Shown in pieces: positions 9,302 through 21,059 of a DNA stretch of 64,000 nucleotides; the first letter of the stretch is position 1; each line of letters opens with the position of its first letter. The notes beneath the pieces were generated by a model. That model saw only the letters and a program-made list of their open reading frames with translations, ran no database searches and was not told the DNA's origin. Origin of the DNA: Diphasiastrum complanatum (taxonomy: Eukaryota > Streptophyta > Lycopodiopsida > Lycopodiales > Lycopodiaceae); NCBI GenBank assembly GCA_029204225.1, contig CM055100.1:32205645-32269644 (forward strand), written 5' to 3'. The position numbers were made by a program, and so were the translations under genes.

Positions 9302-9954
9302 TGTGAAAAACTCAGATCCAAAAGATGCTAAAGTTTCATAAAGATCTTGGCCATGGAAGTTATGCACATCTAGATTGAAAAAATGATAGAAATTGTGATG
9401 TTAAGCATACTAAACATCAACTAAACATCAAAATCTGATCATAAGCTTCCACAAACAGAAACTTGCTGTCCCTGTCCGTACTTCAGAGCCTACAACCTGC
9501 ATTTCACACGTGTGAAGCCATAGCAACAAAGAAATCACAATTCTAGTGGCTAGAATGCAAGATATGAACAAAAAAGTGAGAGAGAAGAAGATGGATCTTC
9601 AAAGAGCATAACATTCATTCAATAGAATGAAAATGAGATGTGTACATACTCGTGGAGATGGCTATTTATAGCAGCCATAGTGCCTCTTGGCCACTTGTCT
9701 TATGATAGGCTAAAATTGGGGTCCAATAGGATTCACCCATATACCTAGAAATTTGGTCAAATAGGAATGCACCAAATTATGAGCCAATAGAAGAGCTCCA
9801 CACTCGACCTCCTCTAATTAATGTGATCTCAAAAGTAGTGTACACATACTTTGGGCCTCTACATACATGTATGAACCTATCTCTAACTTTTATTTGGCCA
9901 TAGGCCTACAAAATCTCAAGTTAGGAAAATACTACTAGTTGACAATTTTTCACA
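9302..9954 (-). repeat. Element 1 3' LTR
   Basis: 653 bp, TG...CA. It holds a TATA box (CTATAAATAG on the minus strand, about 9661-9671) and the palindrome TTCACACGTGTGAA at 9503-9516. The last codons of the polyprotein run to its edge: the TGA stop shares the TG of the LTR. Confidence 0.95.
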
Positions 9955-12900
9955 CTCCCTCTTCAACTAGTTTTAGCATAGATTTAGAAAGTACACCAAG
10001 ACTTGTTCTATGCTTGAAAAATAAGTCCTTTCCCAATGCTTTGGTAAAGATATCAGCCACACATTCCTTTGATGGGACATGTTCAAGCTTGATCTCTTTT
10101 GCCAACACTTGTTCTCTCACAAAATGGTAAGCCACCTCGATATGTTTGCTCCTTGCATGGAAAACCGGATTGCTTGCTAGACTTTGGGCTGAAAGGTTGT
10201 CACAAAAGATGATTGGACTCTCTGAAAAAATCCAGCAAATGAAGCTCCATAATCATCCTCTTGATCCACACCATCTCCTTTGTGCATGATGTCAAAGCTT
10301 TGTACTCGGCCTCACTAGAAGAAAGTGATATAGTTGCTTGTTTCTTCGACATCCATGAGATAGCTCCATCACCTATGAAAATAGCATGTGCATTTATGGA
10401 TTTTCTATCCATAAGGTCTCCTGCAAAATCTGAATCTGAAAAACCAAATAAGTTAGGTGATGAGCCTCTATAAACAATGCCAAAATCTTTTGTTCCCGAG
10501 ATGTATCTCAAGATCCTCTTTCCTAGTTTCCAATGTTCTATGCTAGGATCTTGCATGAATTGGCTTAATCTACCAACACAATAAGATAAATCAGGTCTTG
10601 TGATGGTTAGATATATAAGAGAACCTATTAGCTTCCTATAGAGAGTAATGTCCTCGAAGGATCTTTCATTACCTCTTATAGTTAGCTTTACATGTGATTC
10701 CATAGGTGTATCAATAGGATTTGCATCTACCATATGAAATCTATTGAGAATAGAAATAGCATACTTCTCTTGTGAAATAAAAGTGATTTGAGAAGTTCTA
10801 ATTACTTCTATTCCTAAGATATAGCTCAAAAGACCAAGATCATGCACTTCAAATTCCTTTTTTAGTGCTTTCTTGATATCTTCTATATCTTCCTTGTTCC
10901 CTCCACTTAAAATAATGTCATCCACATAAATTAGAAGGATTGTAACATCATTAGCACTAATTCTAAAGTAAAGTGAATGATCATACTCACTCATAGTGAA
11001 GTTTTGAGAAAGTAGAAAAGAGTTAAGCCTAGCATACCAACTCCTTGGTGCTTGCTTAAGACCATACAAACTTTTTTGTAGAAAACACACATGATTAGGC
11101 TTGCTATGAGAAACATAGCTCTCGGGTTGCTCCATGTAGACTTCCTCTTCAAGATCACCATTCAAGAAAGCATTAGAAATGTCTAATTGCCAAAGATCCC
11201 ATCCATAAAGAGTTGCAAGGGAAATGATTACTCTTATGCTCACCATCTTTGCCACGGGTGCAAAGGTTTCCTCATAGTCAATGCCATGCTCTTGAGCATA
11301 ACCTTTAGCCACCAACCTTGCCTTCAACTTGTTGATAGATCCATCTTGATTTGTCTTTACCTTGAAGATCCATTTGCATCCAATTGCACTTTTGCCCTTT
11401 GGAAGCTCCACCAATCTCCATGTGTTGTTCTTCATAAGTGCTTCAAACTCAAGATCCATTGCTTGGATCCATTCCTCTTCTTGCCTTGCTTCATCTACAC
11501 ATGAAGGTACATCAAAAGAAGTTAGGAAAGCATAGTTGGATCCATCCACCACTTGCTTACCTTTGCCATCATAAGTGAGCCTTGAGGGTTTCACTTTATG
11601 CCTTGGAGTTCTCCTTGGAATTTGACTTGAAGAGGCTTCTTCAACATCCACATCCAATGTGTCATCAACTCCATTGTCATCAAGCACATTAGTTGCAACA
11701 ACACCATCATCACTTGAAACAACTTTTGGAATGTTACTTTCATCAAAAATGACATCCCTACTTGTGAACACTTTCTTGATTGAAGGAACATAAATCCTAT
11801 ATGCTTTGCTTACTTCACTATAACCAACAAAAATGCCCTTTCTTGAAGATGGATCCTCCTTAGTTCTATCATCAAGAGTAATGTTGAAGTAGCAAATGCA
11901 TCCAAAAGTTCTTAGAAACTTGACATTAGGCTTCGTACCAAACAAAGCTTCAAAAGGGGTTTTTCCTTCCAATACAACACTTGGCCATCTATTGCATAGG
12001 AAATTTGCACACAACAAAGCATCACTCCAAAAAGGTTTAGGAAGATTAGCATTCAATCTCATTGCCTTTGCACTCTCACACAAGGTTCTATTCTTCCTCT
12101 CGGCCACTCCATTTTGTTGTGGTGTTCTTGGACATGTGTACTCCCTCTTGATCCCATGCTCATCGCAAAAGGCTTTGAATTTGTTAGAAATGTATTCACC
12201 ACCATTGTCGCTCCTCAAGCATTTGATTTTGGTTGTAAATTGAGTCTCAATAGCAAATTTGAACTTGACAAACACATCAAACACCTCATCCTTGCTCTTT
12301 AGTAGATAAACCCAACAAAATCTACTAAAATCATCAATGAAAGTTACATACATCTTAGCACCTCCATTGCTAATTGTAGTAACACCATGAATATCCGAAT
12401 GCAAGAGAGAAAAAGGCATCTTAGATCTAGATATAGATCTAGTATATGGCAATCTATGTGATTTAGACAAAGCACATTCTTCACAAACATGATTCAAGCA
12501 AGTAAGAGACTTGGGAAGTCCCCTTACTACCTCCTTTTTGGCTATTACCTCCAAGGCCTTGTAGTTGAGATGTCCCATCCTTTTATGCCATACCTCTTGA
12601 ATTGACATTTGTTCATTTGCCATGCATCCAACTTGGTTAGCAACAACACATGCATCAAGCTTGAACAATTTCCCTTGCCTTTTCCCTTTTGCAATGATAC
12701 TACACCCCTTTTTGATCAAGCAAGCATCACCATCAAACTCAACTTTGAATCCTTTGTCAAGCATTTGGCTTACACTAAGTAAGTTCTTGGTAATGGATGG
12801 AATGAGCAAAACATCTTTCAATTCTATATTCCTATTTGTAGAAAGTGAAATAGGAATTGTGCCAATCCCCTTGATTGCACACTCACCATCATTTGCGGTA

Positions 12901-13901
12901 TAGATTACCTTCCTATCACCATCAAATGCCATTAAAGATGAAAAATACTCTTTATGATATGTCATATGAGAAGTGGCTCCACTATCAATCCACCAAGGAT
13001 CAATGTCTCCATGATTAGCCAACAAGAAAGATGACATAACAAAAGCATCATTTGAAAGAAGCTCATCCCCACCCTCATCAATAGTTAGATTGGTTTGCTT
13101 TTCCCCTTGATCCCTCTTTTTCTTAAAACAATCACTAGCAAAATGCCCTTTGACTCCACAATAGAAACATTTTAGCTTAGATCTATCCTTCTTTTTGCCA
13201 AAAGTAGAGTGCTCACCTTGGTCTTGCCCTTTAGACCAATTGCTTTTACCTTTGCCCTTGAACTTGCCTTTAGAGAACATTGCCTCCTCTTCTCCTCCTT
13301 GAGATGTAGAAGATGCTCCCACTCTTGCTTGCAACCTGAATTCTTCAGCCAACAAGACCTCTTGCAAGTCTCCAACACTTGGTAAACATTTTTGGATAGC
13401 ATAACTTTGAACAAGATTAGCATGATCATCCAACAAGCCATTGAGAATCACTTGAACAAGCTCCTCATTATTTATGCCATCATTAATGCATGCTAACTCA
13501 TCATTCAATGCTTTAACTCTCAAAACAAAAGCATGTCCATTCTCACTCTTCTTTTGCATACAAGAAAAGATTTGCCTTCTTAAAGTCAACACTCTAGAAG
13601 TAGACTTGGATTCATAAACCTTCTTCAAGGCTTCCCAAGCTTCACTAGATGATGTGCACTTACCAACCTCTTTGATAAGCTCATTTGTCACATTCATCTT
13701 GATCATGTGAAGGGCTTTCTTTGCCCTCTTGTCATACCTCAATTGTTCTTGAGGTGCCAAAGGTCTCTCCTCCACACCTACAACAATATCCATCAACTCA
13801 TTCATCTCAAGCAAAGACTCCATCCTTACTTTCCAAGTAGAATAGTTGAGGGAGGTAAGCCTATCATTGCTTTCCAACATGTAGCCTCCATTTGTAGCCA
13901 T
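9950..13901 (-). CDS. Copia gag-pol polyprotein, one frameshift in RNase H
   Basis: The ATG at 13901 opens 1233 codons. Order: UBN2-type gag; zinc knuckle C-x2-C-x4-H-x4-C (CFYCGVKGHFASDC, about residues 244-257); protease with DSGATS (about 305); pre-integrase domain with HKRMGHLN; integrase with HSD, SDNGGEY and NGVAERKNR giving the D,D-E triad (about 499-600); RT with LIYVDDIILSG (about 989); RNase H with DSDFAGD and SSSEAEYKAL. The frame is lost at an A6 run (10225-10230 on plus) and the remaining RNase H (NPVFHARSKHIEV ... ADIFTKALGK) follows in another frame to 9950. A one-base slip in that homopolymer explains it. All catalytic motifs upstream look intact. The element resembles the one at 23168 in domain order but is clearly a different family. 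Confidence 0.95.
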
Positions 13902-14510
13902 GTTGCAATGATTGATCTCTGATCTTTGACCTGTTCCAATGCACTAAGCACTCTCTTGAATCAACAAATGAAACACAAGAAGAAATCACAAAGATTTGGA
14001 ACCTAAAACCTTACTTTTTCTCTCTTTTCCTCACTTTTTCCTTAATTTTAGCCACTAGTTTTATGATTTCTTGATCAAACCAAGACCAAACCTCAATATA
14101 CTTGCTTTTCCCTCACTCCTAAGATTGAAATACACTCTTGAATCATTCAGCAAACTGAAAATCAGAGGGTTACATCAATTTTGAAGTTTTTGACATGAAG
14201 AAGCAAGAAATTGAATCAAAAAACTATATGCTAGAATGGAAAACTAATAGGATCTTGTTGGATCTTGCATCTCCCTCTTTCCAAAACAATTTTTGTCTCC
14301 TTATTCTGATAAGTACAGAGGGAATTCGCCCTACTTCAATTGAAATGCATACAAATGATGTTTTGATCACAAAGATCCAATTTCTACACATAAATCAACA
14401 AGATTTTTAGCTAGAAACTTGATTGGAATGCTACAAAAGCAAACTCGCCCACAAATCTCTTCTAAATCTGGCAAAACCTGCACATTTGGCCGCCTAATGC
14501 TCTGATACCA
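13902..14510 (-). other. Element 1 leader between 5' LTR and gag start
   Basis: About 600 bases of untranslated leader, with the PBS at 14499-14510. No ORF on the sense (minus) strand. Confidence 0.85.
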
Positions 14511-15163
14511 TGTGAAAAACTCAGATCCAAAAGATGCTAAAGTTTCATAAAGATCTTGGCCATGGAAGTTATGCACATCTAGATTGAAAAAATGATAGAA
14601 ATTGTGATGTTAAGCATACTAAACATCAACTAAACATCAAAATCTGATCATAAGCTTCCACAAACAGAAACTTGCTGTCCCTGTCCGTACTTCAGAGCCT
14701 ACAACCTGCATTTCACACGTGTGAAGCCATAGCAACAAAGAAATCACAATTCTAGTGGCTAGAATGCAAGATATGAACAAAAAAGTGAGAGAGAAGAAGA
14801 TGGATCTTCAAAGAGCATAACATTCATTCAATAGAATGAAAATGAGATGTGTACATACTCGTGGAGATGGCTATTTATAGCAGCCATAGTGCCTCTTGGC
14901 CACTTGTCTTATGATAGGCTAAAATTGGGGTCCAATAGGATTCACCCATATACCTAGAAATTTGGTCAAATAGGAATGCACCAAATTATGAGCCAATAGA
15001 AGAGCTCCACACTCGACCTCCTCTAATTAATGTGACCTCAAAAGTAGTGTACACATACTTTGGGCCTCTACATACATGTATGAACCTATCTCTAACTTTT
15101 ATTTGGCCATAGGCCTACAAAATCTCAAGTTAGGAAAATACTACTAGTTGACAATTTTTCACA
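14511..15163 (-). repeat. Element 1 5' LTR
   Basis: 653 bp, a near-exact match of 9302-9954. The promoter-bearing LTR: TATA near 14870-14880 and TTCACACGTGTGAA at 14712-14725. The right-hand TSD GGCAT follows at 15164. Confidence 0.95.
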
Positions 15164-15238
15164 GGCATCACTCTTTTTAGGAGTCTTATAGGCTCCTTAA
15201 TTTGGCTCACTATAACTAGGCCTGATATAAGCTTTCAT
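15164..15238 (+). pseudogene. Copia reverse-transcriptase fragment, right half
   Basis: Resumes directly at the TSD: ITLFRSLIGSLIWLTITRPD then ISFH and a stop. It is the exact continuation of the fragment ending at 9301, so element 1 split a single older copia remnant here. Confidence 0.85.
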
Positions 15239-15540
15239 TAGGGGAAATATGGGCTCAAAATGGGCCCTTTAAGAAGTTTAACTATAGAGAAAGATTAACA
15301 AGAGAGAAAAAACTTCCGGCAACATCTATGCTCGTTTTTTCGGAACTGCCCGCCGCCCAACTTATATGGTTAACATGTAGCCTTAATTTCTATAAGCAAA
15401 TGTGATAATATTGCACATTTTCCCCTGTGAAAAGCGCTCCGAGGGGTCCCACGACCTTGGAAAAATGTGCAACTGGCGTTTGGAACTAGCGAGCTTAATT
15501 GCGCTAGTGTGTACTCATTCATTTCTCCTTTGTATTTCTA
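15239..15540. other. No gene seen
   Basis: Mixed repetitive-looking DNA between the RT fragment and the LTR-like stretch of the next copia. No ORF of note. Confidence 0.4.
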
Positions 15541-16319
15541 GGTGATGGTGCAACTAATATCGGTTCAACGCACAGATGTGCTATCTGACTGGTTATCCAT
15601 GCGTTGAATCAATATCAGATTTCTTTTTAAAACAATCTAACTTCTTAACCGTAGCTCCAATTGAGGCAAACATGGTGTCATAAGACAGAGCTCAACGAGA
15701 GCTTCGCAATGACAACCTATATGACCTAGTTCTGAGTTATGGTTAAAAAGTTATAGGCAGTCAAACTTTGCAGAAAACTAAAAAATATATATATATTTCA
15801 AAAAAATAACCCTAATATCGGTCCAGCGGGCGCCCTTAGGGTTTAAACTATAAACTACTACTACTGTGAACCATCCTCGGGCACAAGATAGTGATCTGAT
15901 CATTGTATTCACAACAACTTAATACATATTCTCTATTTTCTTATGTGTGTTCCATTGTTGAATGCCTTCTGATAATTTCTCTCTCGTGTACTGATACTCG
16001 TTCTACGACTCATTCGGAATATCTCACTCAAAGGAAACATGGATGTCTTAGACGCCTAACTGTTTCTCTCCCTTCATGGTTGTCTTCAACACCTACAAGG
16101 ATATTCCTCTGGTCGATCTAAGTAATAGTCTGAATCAATAAATTGGTAAAGATCTTGTCCTAATTTAATGTTGAGTTTTTTACTTGTGAATTTCGCATTT
16201 AGCAAGGGTGGTATCAGAGCTGATAAATATTATATTTAAACACAATCATTCTGCTTCACATAAACCCAACAAAGTAATATTAGAGCCTTAGGTCCAAACC
16301 GCTATAGTATTCATGACTA

Positions 16320-16942
16320 TTTTACAATTTCTTGAATCCTTCATTATGGAGGGTACGTCTTCAGAAATCCACTTGATCAATAGGTTCAACAGAAATGACT
16401 TCCACATGTGAAAATTCAGAATGAAGATGATACTCATTGAGAAAGAACTTTGGTGCTCCATCAACGGTTCAATAGCCAAGCCGGCTGAACCTGACATGCT
16501 AACCACTAGGAAAGCTAAGGATGGAAAAGCTCTTGCCATTGTATCTCTGAATCTTAAAGACTCACAAATAGCTTGTGTAGCAAATTGTTCCAGCTCCAAA
16601 GAAGCATGGGACATTCTCTTCGATCTATATAAAACAACGGATGTATCGACTCGTCTCTTCTTGAGAAAGAAGTTCCTATCGATCAAGATGAGTGACGGAA
16701 TCTTAGTCACTGATTATCTGAATGAATTCAAACAGCTGCTCAAATTATCAAACAAAGATGCTAATATGTCTCTTCTGTCCAATCTTCCTCCCTCTTACAA
16801 CAACTTAGTATTGCTTTTGAGCAATTCTCCTGACCTGTCTCTACAAAAGATGGCAACAAGTTTATTGCAGGAAGAAGTAAGAAGGAAAAGCTTATCCACA
16901 TCAAATACAAAGGCAGTCACCCTCTATTCAAATAAGCAATAG
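16320..16942 (+). pseudogene. Copia gag (UBN2 type), element 2
   Basis: The frame from about 16320 has one stop before 16421, then 173 open codons. Typical gag landmarks: KMILIEKELWCSI near the N terminus, NCSSSKEAWDILFDLYKT, RLFLRKKFLSIKM and LLSNLPPSYNNLV. The zinc-knuckle region after 16942 is present but broken. Confidence 0.8.
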
Positions 16943-17099
16943 TTCCAAAAGAAGAGATATTTGAAGGACAAGAAGACCAAAGCTGAGTAGACTGATTCAG
17001 ACTAGCAATAACAACAACATAATCGACAATAACGAAAGTTTAAAACCAGACTCTTCTGCAAGTATTACAAGAGAACCAACCACGACAGCCCTCAGCCCA

Positions 17100-18220
17100 A
17101 CACTGCTAATGGTATAAGATTCTAGTGCATCTCAGCACATGACCCATGTAAGTGCCTATTCGAAGAACTCACACTAGCAGATTTGAAATATATTTACTTC
17201 GGTGACTCCAGTACATATCAAATCAAAGGCCAAGGTTCCATACGCCTTCATATTATAAATGGTAATTCAACATTGCTTAAGAACGTACTTAGTGTACCTA
17301 AGCTGACAAAGAATCTACTTTCTATTAGCAAGCTCACAGATCGGGACTGCATAGCCTTGTTCAATTCAAAGCAACGTACTATTTTGGATAAAAATCGTAA
17401 TGAAATTCTCTCTGCTACATTCTGAGTCATGAGTATGCACTTTCTACCAATGTGAGTACTTCAAATGCCCAGTTATGGTGGCATCAAAGATTAGGACACT
17501 TAAACATAAGATCTATCTTGTACATGCATCATAACAATATGGCTAAGGACTTAAATATTAATGCCTCCTCCACTGACACTCGACATGTCTGTGAGATGTG
17601 CCTACTAGGCAAATAGCCTAGATCAAGATTCCCAAAGGGACAAGCCACTAGAGCTAAGTCCATTTTAGGATTGATACATAGTGATCTGTGCGGCCCTATA
17701 AGTACTCCCTCTCTAGGTTCAGCACTATATTTTATCACTTTTATCGATGACTATTCAAGATTCACTAGTATTATGTTCATCAAGAACAAGTCTGAGGCAT
17801 TCAACTGTTTCAAAGAATTCAAGTAGTTTGCTGAGACACAGACTGGTCAAAAACTCAAGACCCTGTGCACATATAGTGGGGGAGAGTCTCTGTTAGAAAA
17901 AATGTCCAACTACTTATCATCATGTGCCATTCATCATCAGTTCACCACCAGCTACACACGGCCACAATAGAATGGAATAGCCGAGAGGAAGAATAGAACA
18001 CTACTCAATGCAACACTATCAATGATGTCAAATGCTTAGCTATCCAAGAATTTTTGGGGTGAAGCAATTTCAACAGCTTGCTATCTACAAAATTATTCAA
18101 GCACTAAAGTAGTCGACTCAAAGACTCCATTCGAAGCCTTTCATGGATACAAACCGAGTCTGAAGCACCTCCGAGTATTTGGTTGTTTTTGCTATGTGCA
18201 GATTCCGTCTGACTTATGAA
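17100..18220 (+). pseudogene. Copia protease and integrase remnants, element 2
   Basis: The 17183-17425 frame is the region after the protease active site (VLSVPKLTKNLLSISKLTD). It is followed by the pre-integrase segment with HQRLGHLN (about 17490) and the integrase: LIHSDLCGPI (about 17670), FITFIDDYSRFTSI, the degenerate NGIAERKNRTL (about 17975) and KTPFEAFHGYKPSLKHLRVF (about 18125-18180). In-frame stops occur at several former Gln codons (TAG). Confidence 0.8.
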
Positions 18221-18508
18221 ACCATTTCGATCTTGTCAGTTGCAAGTATCTTCATTGGATACTCGACATCACACAAAGCCTATCAAATTTATGATGTCGA
18301 ATAGGGCCTAATCACAATCAGTCGAGACGTTGTCTTCCTCGAAGATAGATTTTACAACTTCAAGCAGAAGCAGCCAATGCAAGAGTTCGTTCCAACAACT
18401 CCCATTACCATCGACATGCTTCGACCTACGACTGTTCTGACAACAATCGAAGATACACATGTTGCACAACAAGGAGAATCATCATCTCAGCAATCGACTA
18501 TTGTTTGA

Positions 18509-18690
18509 ATGTCTGCTCGACATCGACATGAGCCTAATCGTTATATCCCTCAGACATTCATCAATTACGATGAACCGGCCTCAGTAGCAGAAGCATTGTC
18601 GAGTTCAAATGTAGACAACTGGCACACTGCCATGAATGTTGAGTATAATTCATTGATGAATTCTTCCATTCGTTATTTGGGCAAAAGCCT
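18509..18690 (+). pseudogene. Copia linker between integrase and RT, element 2
   Basis: The frame reads RHEPNRYIPQTFINYDEPAS then EALSSSNVDNWHTAMNVEY, the conserved segment just before the copia RT. The similarity ends abruptly near 18680, where non-copia DNA begins. Confidence 0.7.
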
Positions 18691-18745
18691 AAAGGGTTGC
18701 CATCCATCTGTTTCTTTGTTATTAATAGTTATGTTTGAGAAATAA

Positions 18746-19092
18746 ATTGTTATAGGTAGTTTACCCAATTATGTTGCTGGAGTCAATCGATAGTTTAATC
18801 TAAGCATATGACGCTTCTAGAAGCAATGGGACAAATCATGACATAGTTGGACGATTCATGAAGAGTATTAACATTTTGCTTATAATAGAATGATAATCTC
18901 AAATAGAGAGCAATTTAGCATAATCTCAAAGTGTTATGCACAAGGGAAATGCCTCTCTTCTTATAGCAAGAAGGGCCTTCCATAAGCTTCCACTAACTTA
19001 TGGGATTAGTTTCTAAACTTGTCATCCTAAGGCTTCTCCATGAACTTACAGAACACATGCCATAGTAAAGTTTATTTTACTCATACGTGGAC
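18746..19092. other. No gene seen
   Basis: No ORF. A tandem duplication of about 48 bp (ACTTACAGAACACATGCCAT...) spans about 19043-19128 and enters the next ORF. Confidence 0.5.
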
Positions 19093-19545
19093 TTACAGAA
19101 CACATGCCATAGTAAAGTTTATTTTAATCACTTTGTTGCTAACACTAGAGACTTTATCCAAATTCACCATATGCTGGATAGAATCCTGGGTATCTGTCAA
19201 TAAATGGCCGAAGACTTTGAAGTAGGTGTCTTCATCTATAATAGTAGGTTCGTCTTCTTGAATTTCTTGTTCTGCAAAAGTGTCGAAAATTCCACGCTCT
19301 TGCTGGATATCAGAAATTTTCTGCACTTGTTGGTTGTGATCTTCCTGTTGTTGCGTCTCTTCTGTTTGAGTGACATGAGGTTCACTCTTTATTTCTTGGA
19401 CATTGTCGTGGCAAGAATCCGGTTTGTACAGAGATGATGGTGATGATGCTTTCACTGAATTCGTCTTTGCAGTCTGGACTTGAGAATCTGCATTTTGCTG
19501 AGTTGACGATGATGATTCTATTTCAGTAGAACTTGCCTTGGGCAT
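19093..19545 (-). CDS. Unrecognised 150-codon Gln/Glu/Ser-rich ORF
   Basis: An uninterrupted minus-strand frame from the ATG at 19545 to 19093. The product is hydrophilic, with Ser-rich and QTEETQQQEDHNQQ-type runs, then an acidic stretch (EIQEDEPTIIDEDTYF), and has no recognised domain. Immediately outside its start (plus 19549-19590) is a short copia integrase piece, NKSEAFNCFKKF, matching element 2 at 17789-17820. The ORF is therefore embedded in copia debris. It may be a captured exon fragment or a retroelement accessory region. Low complexity makes a chance ORF possible. Confidence 0.35.
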   Translation of the reverse strand: MPKASSTEIESSSSTQQNADSQVQTAKTNSVKASSPSSLYKPDSCHDNVQEIKSEPHVTQTEETQQQEDHNQQVQKISDIQQERGIFDTFAEQEIQEDEPTIIDEDTYFKVFGHLLTDTQDSIQHMVNLDKVSSVSNKVIKINFTMACVL

Positions 19546-20340
19546 TCAACAAGTCTGAGGCATTCAATTGTTTCAAAAAATTTCAAAACCCTAAACCCTA
19601 ATACCTAACAAGGGCTAACTATCCCTCAAGATAGTTATGTTTAGTTAAGTAAGAGCATTGTCTATAGCTAGGCAAGAGACCTCATTTTGTGAATCTTTTG
19701 GCTCGTTTGCAAGTGAGAGCTTCTAGCTTCCTTGTGAATGTGAGCCATAAGGATCTCCATTGCTAGGTCTCATGTGCCCTATCCACATGAATCAATGTTC
19801 CATTTCCATTGATTGTACTCTTTCTTTCATTACTAATGTGATTCTATTGTGATCTCATTGTTTCTAGCTTTCTATTGATATGCTATCATGATTGTCTTGT
19901 TCTCTTCTTGCTTTTAACTTTGCTTCATTGTTATTGCTATTAGTTTGGGATTTGGCACATGACAGCTCAGGCCCAAATCCATTTGATAATGAGCATCCTG
20001 AAAGCTGTATATACTTATACTAGAAAACCAAGAAAAGAGTGACTCGAATTTTTAAGCAGAAGATCGAAATTTGAAATCAGATTTTCTCAATACCGGATCA
20101 ACTTGACTCGACTCATATTTTTAGAATTTCTCGATATTGGATCGACTCGACTGGACTCGTATTTTTAGAATTTCTCGATACCAGATCGACTCGACTCGAG
20201 TCATAATTTTTTGAGTCGGTCTTGTAATTTCTTGAGTCATTGTATATTTTCGATACATGGTATTTTTCGATATTGTCAACTAAAAATCTGACCCACATTG
20301 CGACGTTGACAGTCCACCTACTCTTTACATACAGGTCAAA
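19546..20340. other. Gene-free, with GACTCGA-rich tandem repeat
   Basis: It opens with a short copia integrase scrap. 20080-20230 holds about three degenerate copies of a 40-45 bp unit (GACTCGACT...TTTTTAGAATTTCTCGATA). No coding potential is seen; ORFs here are repeat artefacts. Confidence 0.6.
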
Positions 20341-20874
20341 ATGATGACTACCTACTATAGGACGAATCTAGTAAATTAAGTAGATTAATGTCATGCTTTC
20401 AATGTACTGATTACTGAAATCCAATAATCAATGTGAATCTACAACGGAGTCAGCACCCTGATCAGATTTATTTATTCAGTAGGCATTACTCTGTAGCTAA
20501 CCAGGTTTTGCTCAGCGACATTCAGCTAAAGCTTATTCTTCGATACGCAGCCTCACACTGTGGCTTCATGTTATTGTACTCATTTTCCAATCAATCAGAG
20601 TGCAAGTTTTTGTCTACACTACTGCTTTGTTCTATTGTGCATTGCTACTATTCATTCATCTTGATTATTTTGTTGTTAACTGATGCACTTTCGATCCGCA
20701 AGCATCCGTTGCTAAAACTTTCGATGTTTACACATTTCTGATTTGATATCAGAGTTCTGATTCTATCAAATCTAAACTGATCCGATATCTGTCGATCCCT
20801 CCGCATTCTCCTTGTTTTTACAACATGGTATCAGAATTCATTTCTGATAACCTACCATTTTTCGACATTTTCAT
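20341..20874 (+). mobile_element. Copia-type 5' LTR remnant with primer-binding site
   Basis: The DNA ends ...TTTTTACAACA followed by TGGTATCAGAATTC (about 20826), a Met-tRNA-type priming site in plus orientation, then a short leader to about 20870. The left LTR edge is unresolved. Internal sequence stops at a GC-rich junction near 20875. The plus-strand gag at 29985 may be its displaced continuation. Confidence 0.5.
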
Positions 20875-21045
20875 GCCGAGAAAGGTCCACCCCCTTGGGC
20901 TACCACCCTCAGCTAAAGGCCTTTCCCCGGTGAAACTACCTTGGAGGGCAACTTCCATCTATGTCCCAAAAAGGGGGACTTGGAAGGACATGGCTCGCCA
21001 ATCAAGGTAAAAGACCATAAAAACAAAGCTAGGTCAGTCCCATTT
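20875..21045. other. GC-rich insert of unknown origin
   Basis: Purine/pyrimidine-skewed DNA of about 170 bp (CCCCCTTGGGC... to ...AAAACAAAGCTAGG), unlike either flank. No ORF is recognised. Confidence 0.35.
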
Positions 21046-21059
21046 TTGGGTGCCTTTTA

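Larger units (their letters stand above)
9302..15163 (-). mobile_element. Young Ty1/copia element (element 1), TSD GGCAT
   Basis: LTRs at 9302-9954 and 14511-15163 (653 bp each, TGTGAAAAAC...TTTTTCACA) differ at one base seen by eye: T in the left copy and C in the right, inside AATTAATGTGA(T/C)CTC. The 5-bp TSD GGCAT lies at 9297-9301 and 15164-15168. The internal region is antisense: the PBS at 14499-14510 is TGGTATCAGAGC on the minus strand and touches the 5' LTR. The purine tract is at 9955-9964. It is inserted into an older plus-strand copia RT fragment. Confidence 0.97.
15540..18745 (+). mobile_element. Degenerate Ty1/copia element (element 2), truncated before RT
   Basis: A presumptive 5' LTR (left edge uncertain, right edge about 16204 at TTTAGCA) is followed by a PBS TGGTATCAGAGC at 16209-16220 and leader. 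Gag, protease and integrase follow in order, each with stops. It ends after the linker downstream of integrase (about 18690), so RT and RNase H are absent and no 3' LTR was found. Confidence 0.75.

Noticed and set aside
19590-19610. CCCTAAA-like telomeric motif
   Set aside because: Only about two units (AACCCTAAACCCTAA); no array.
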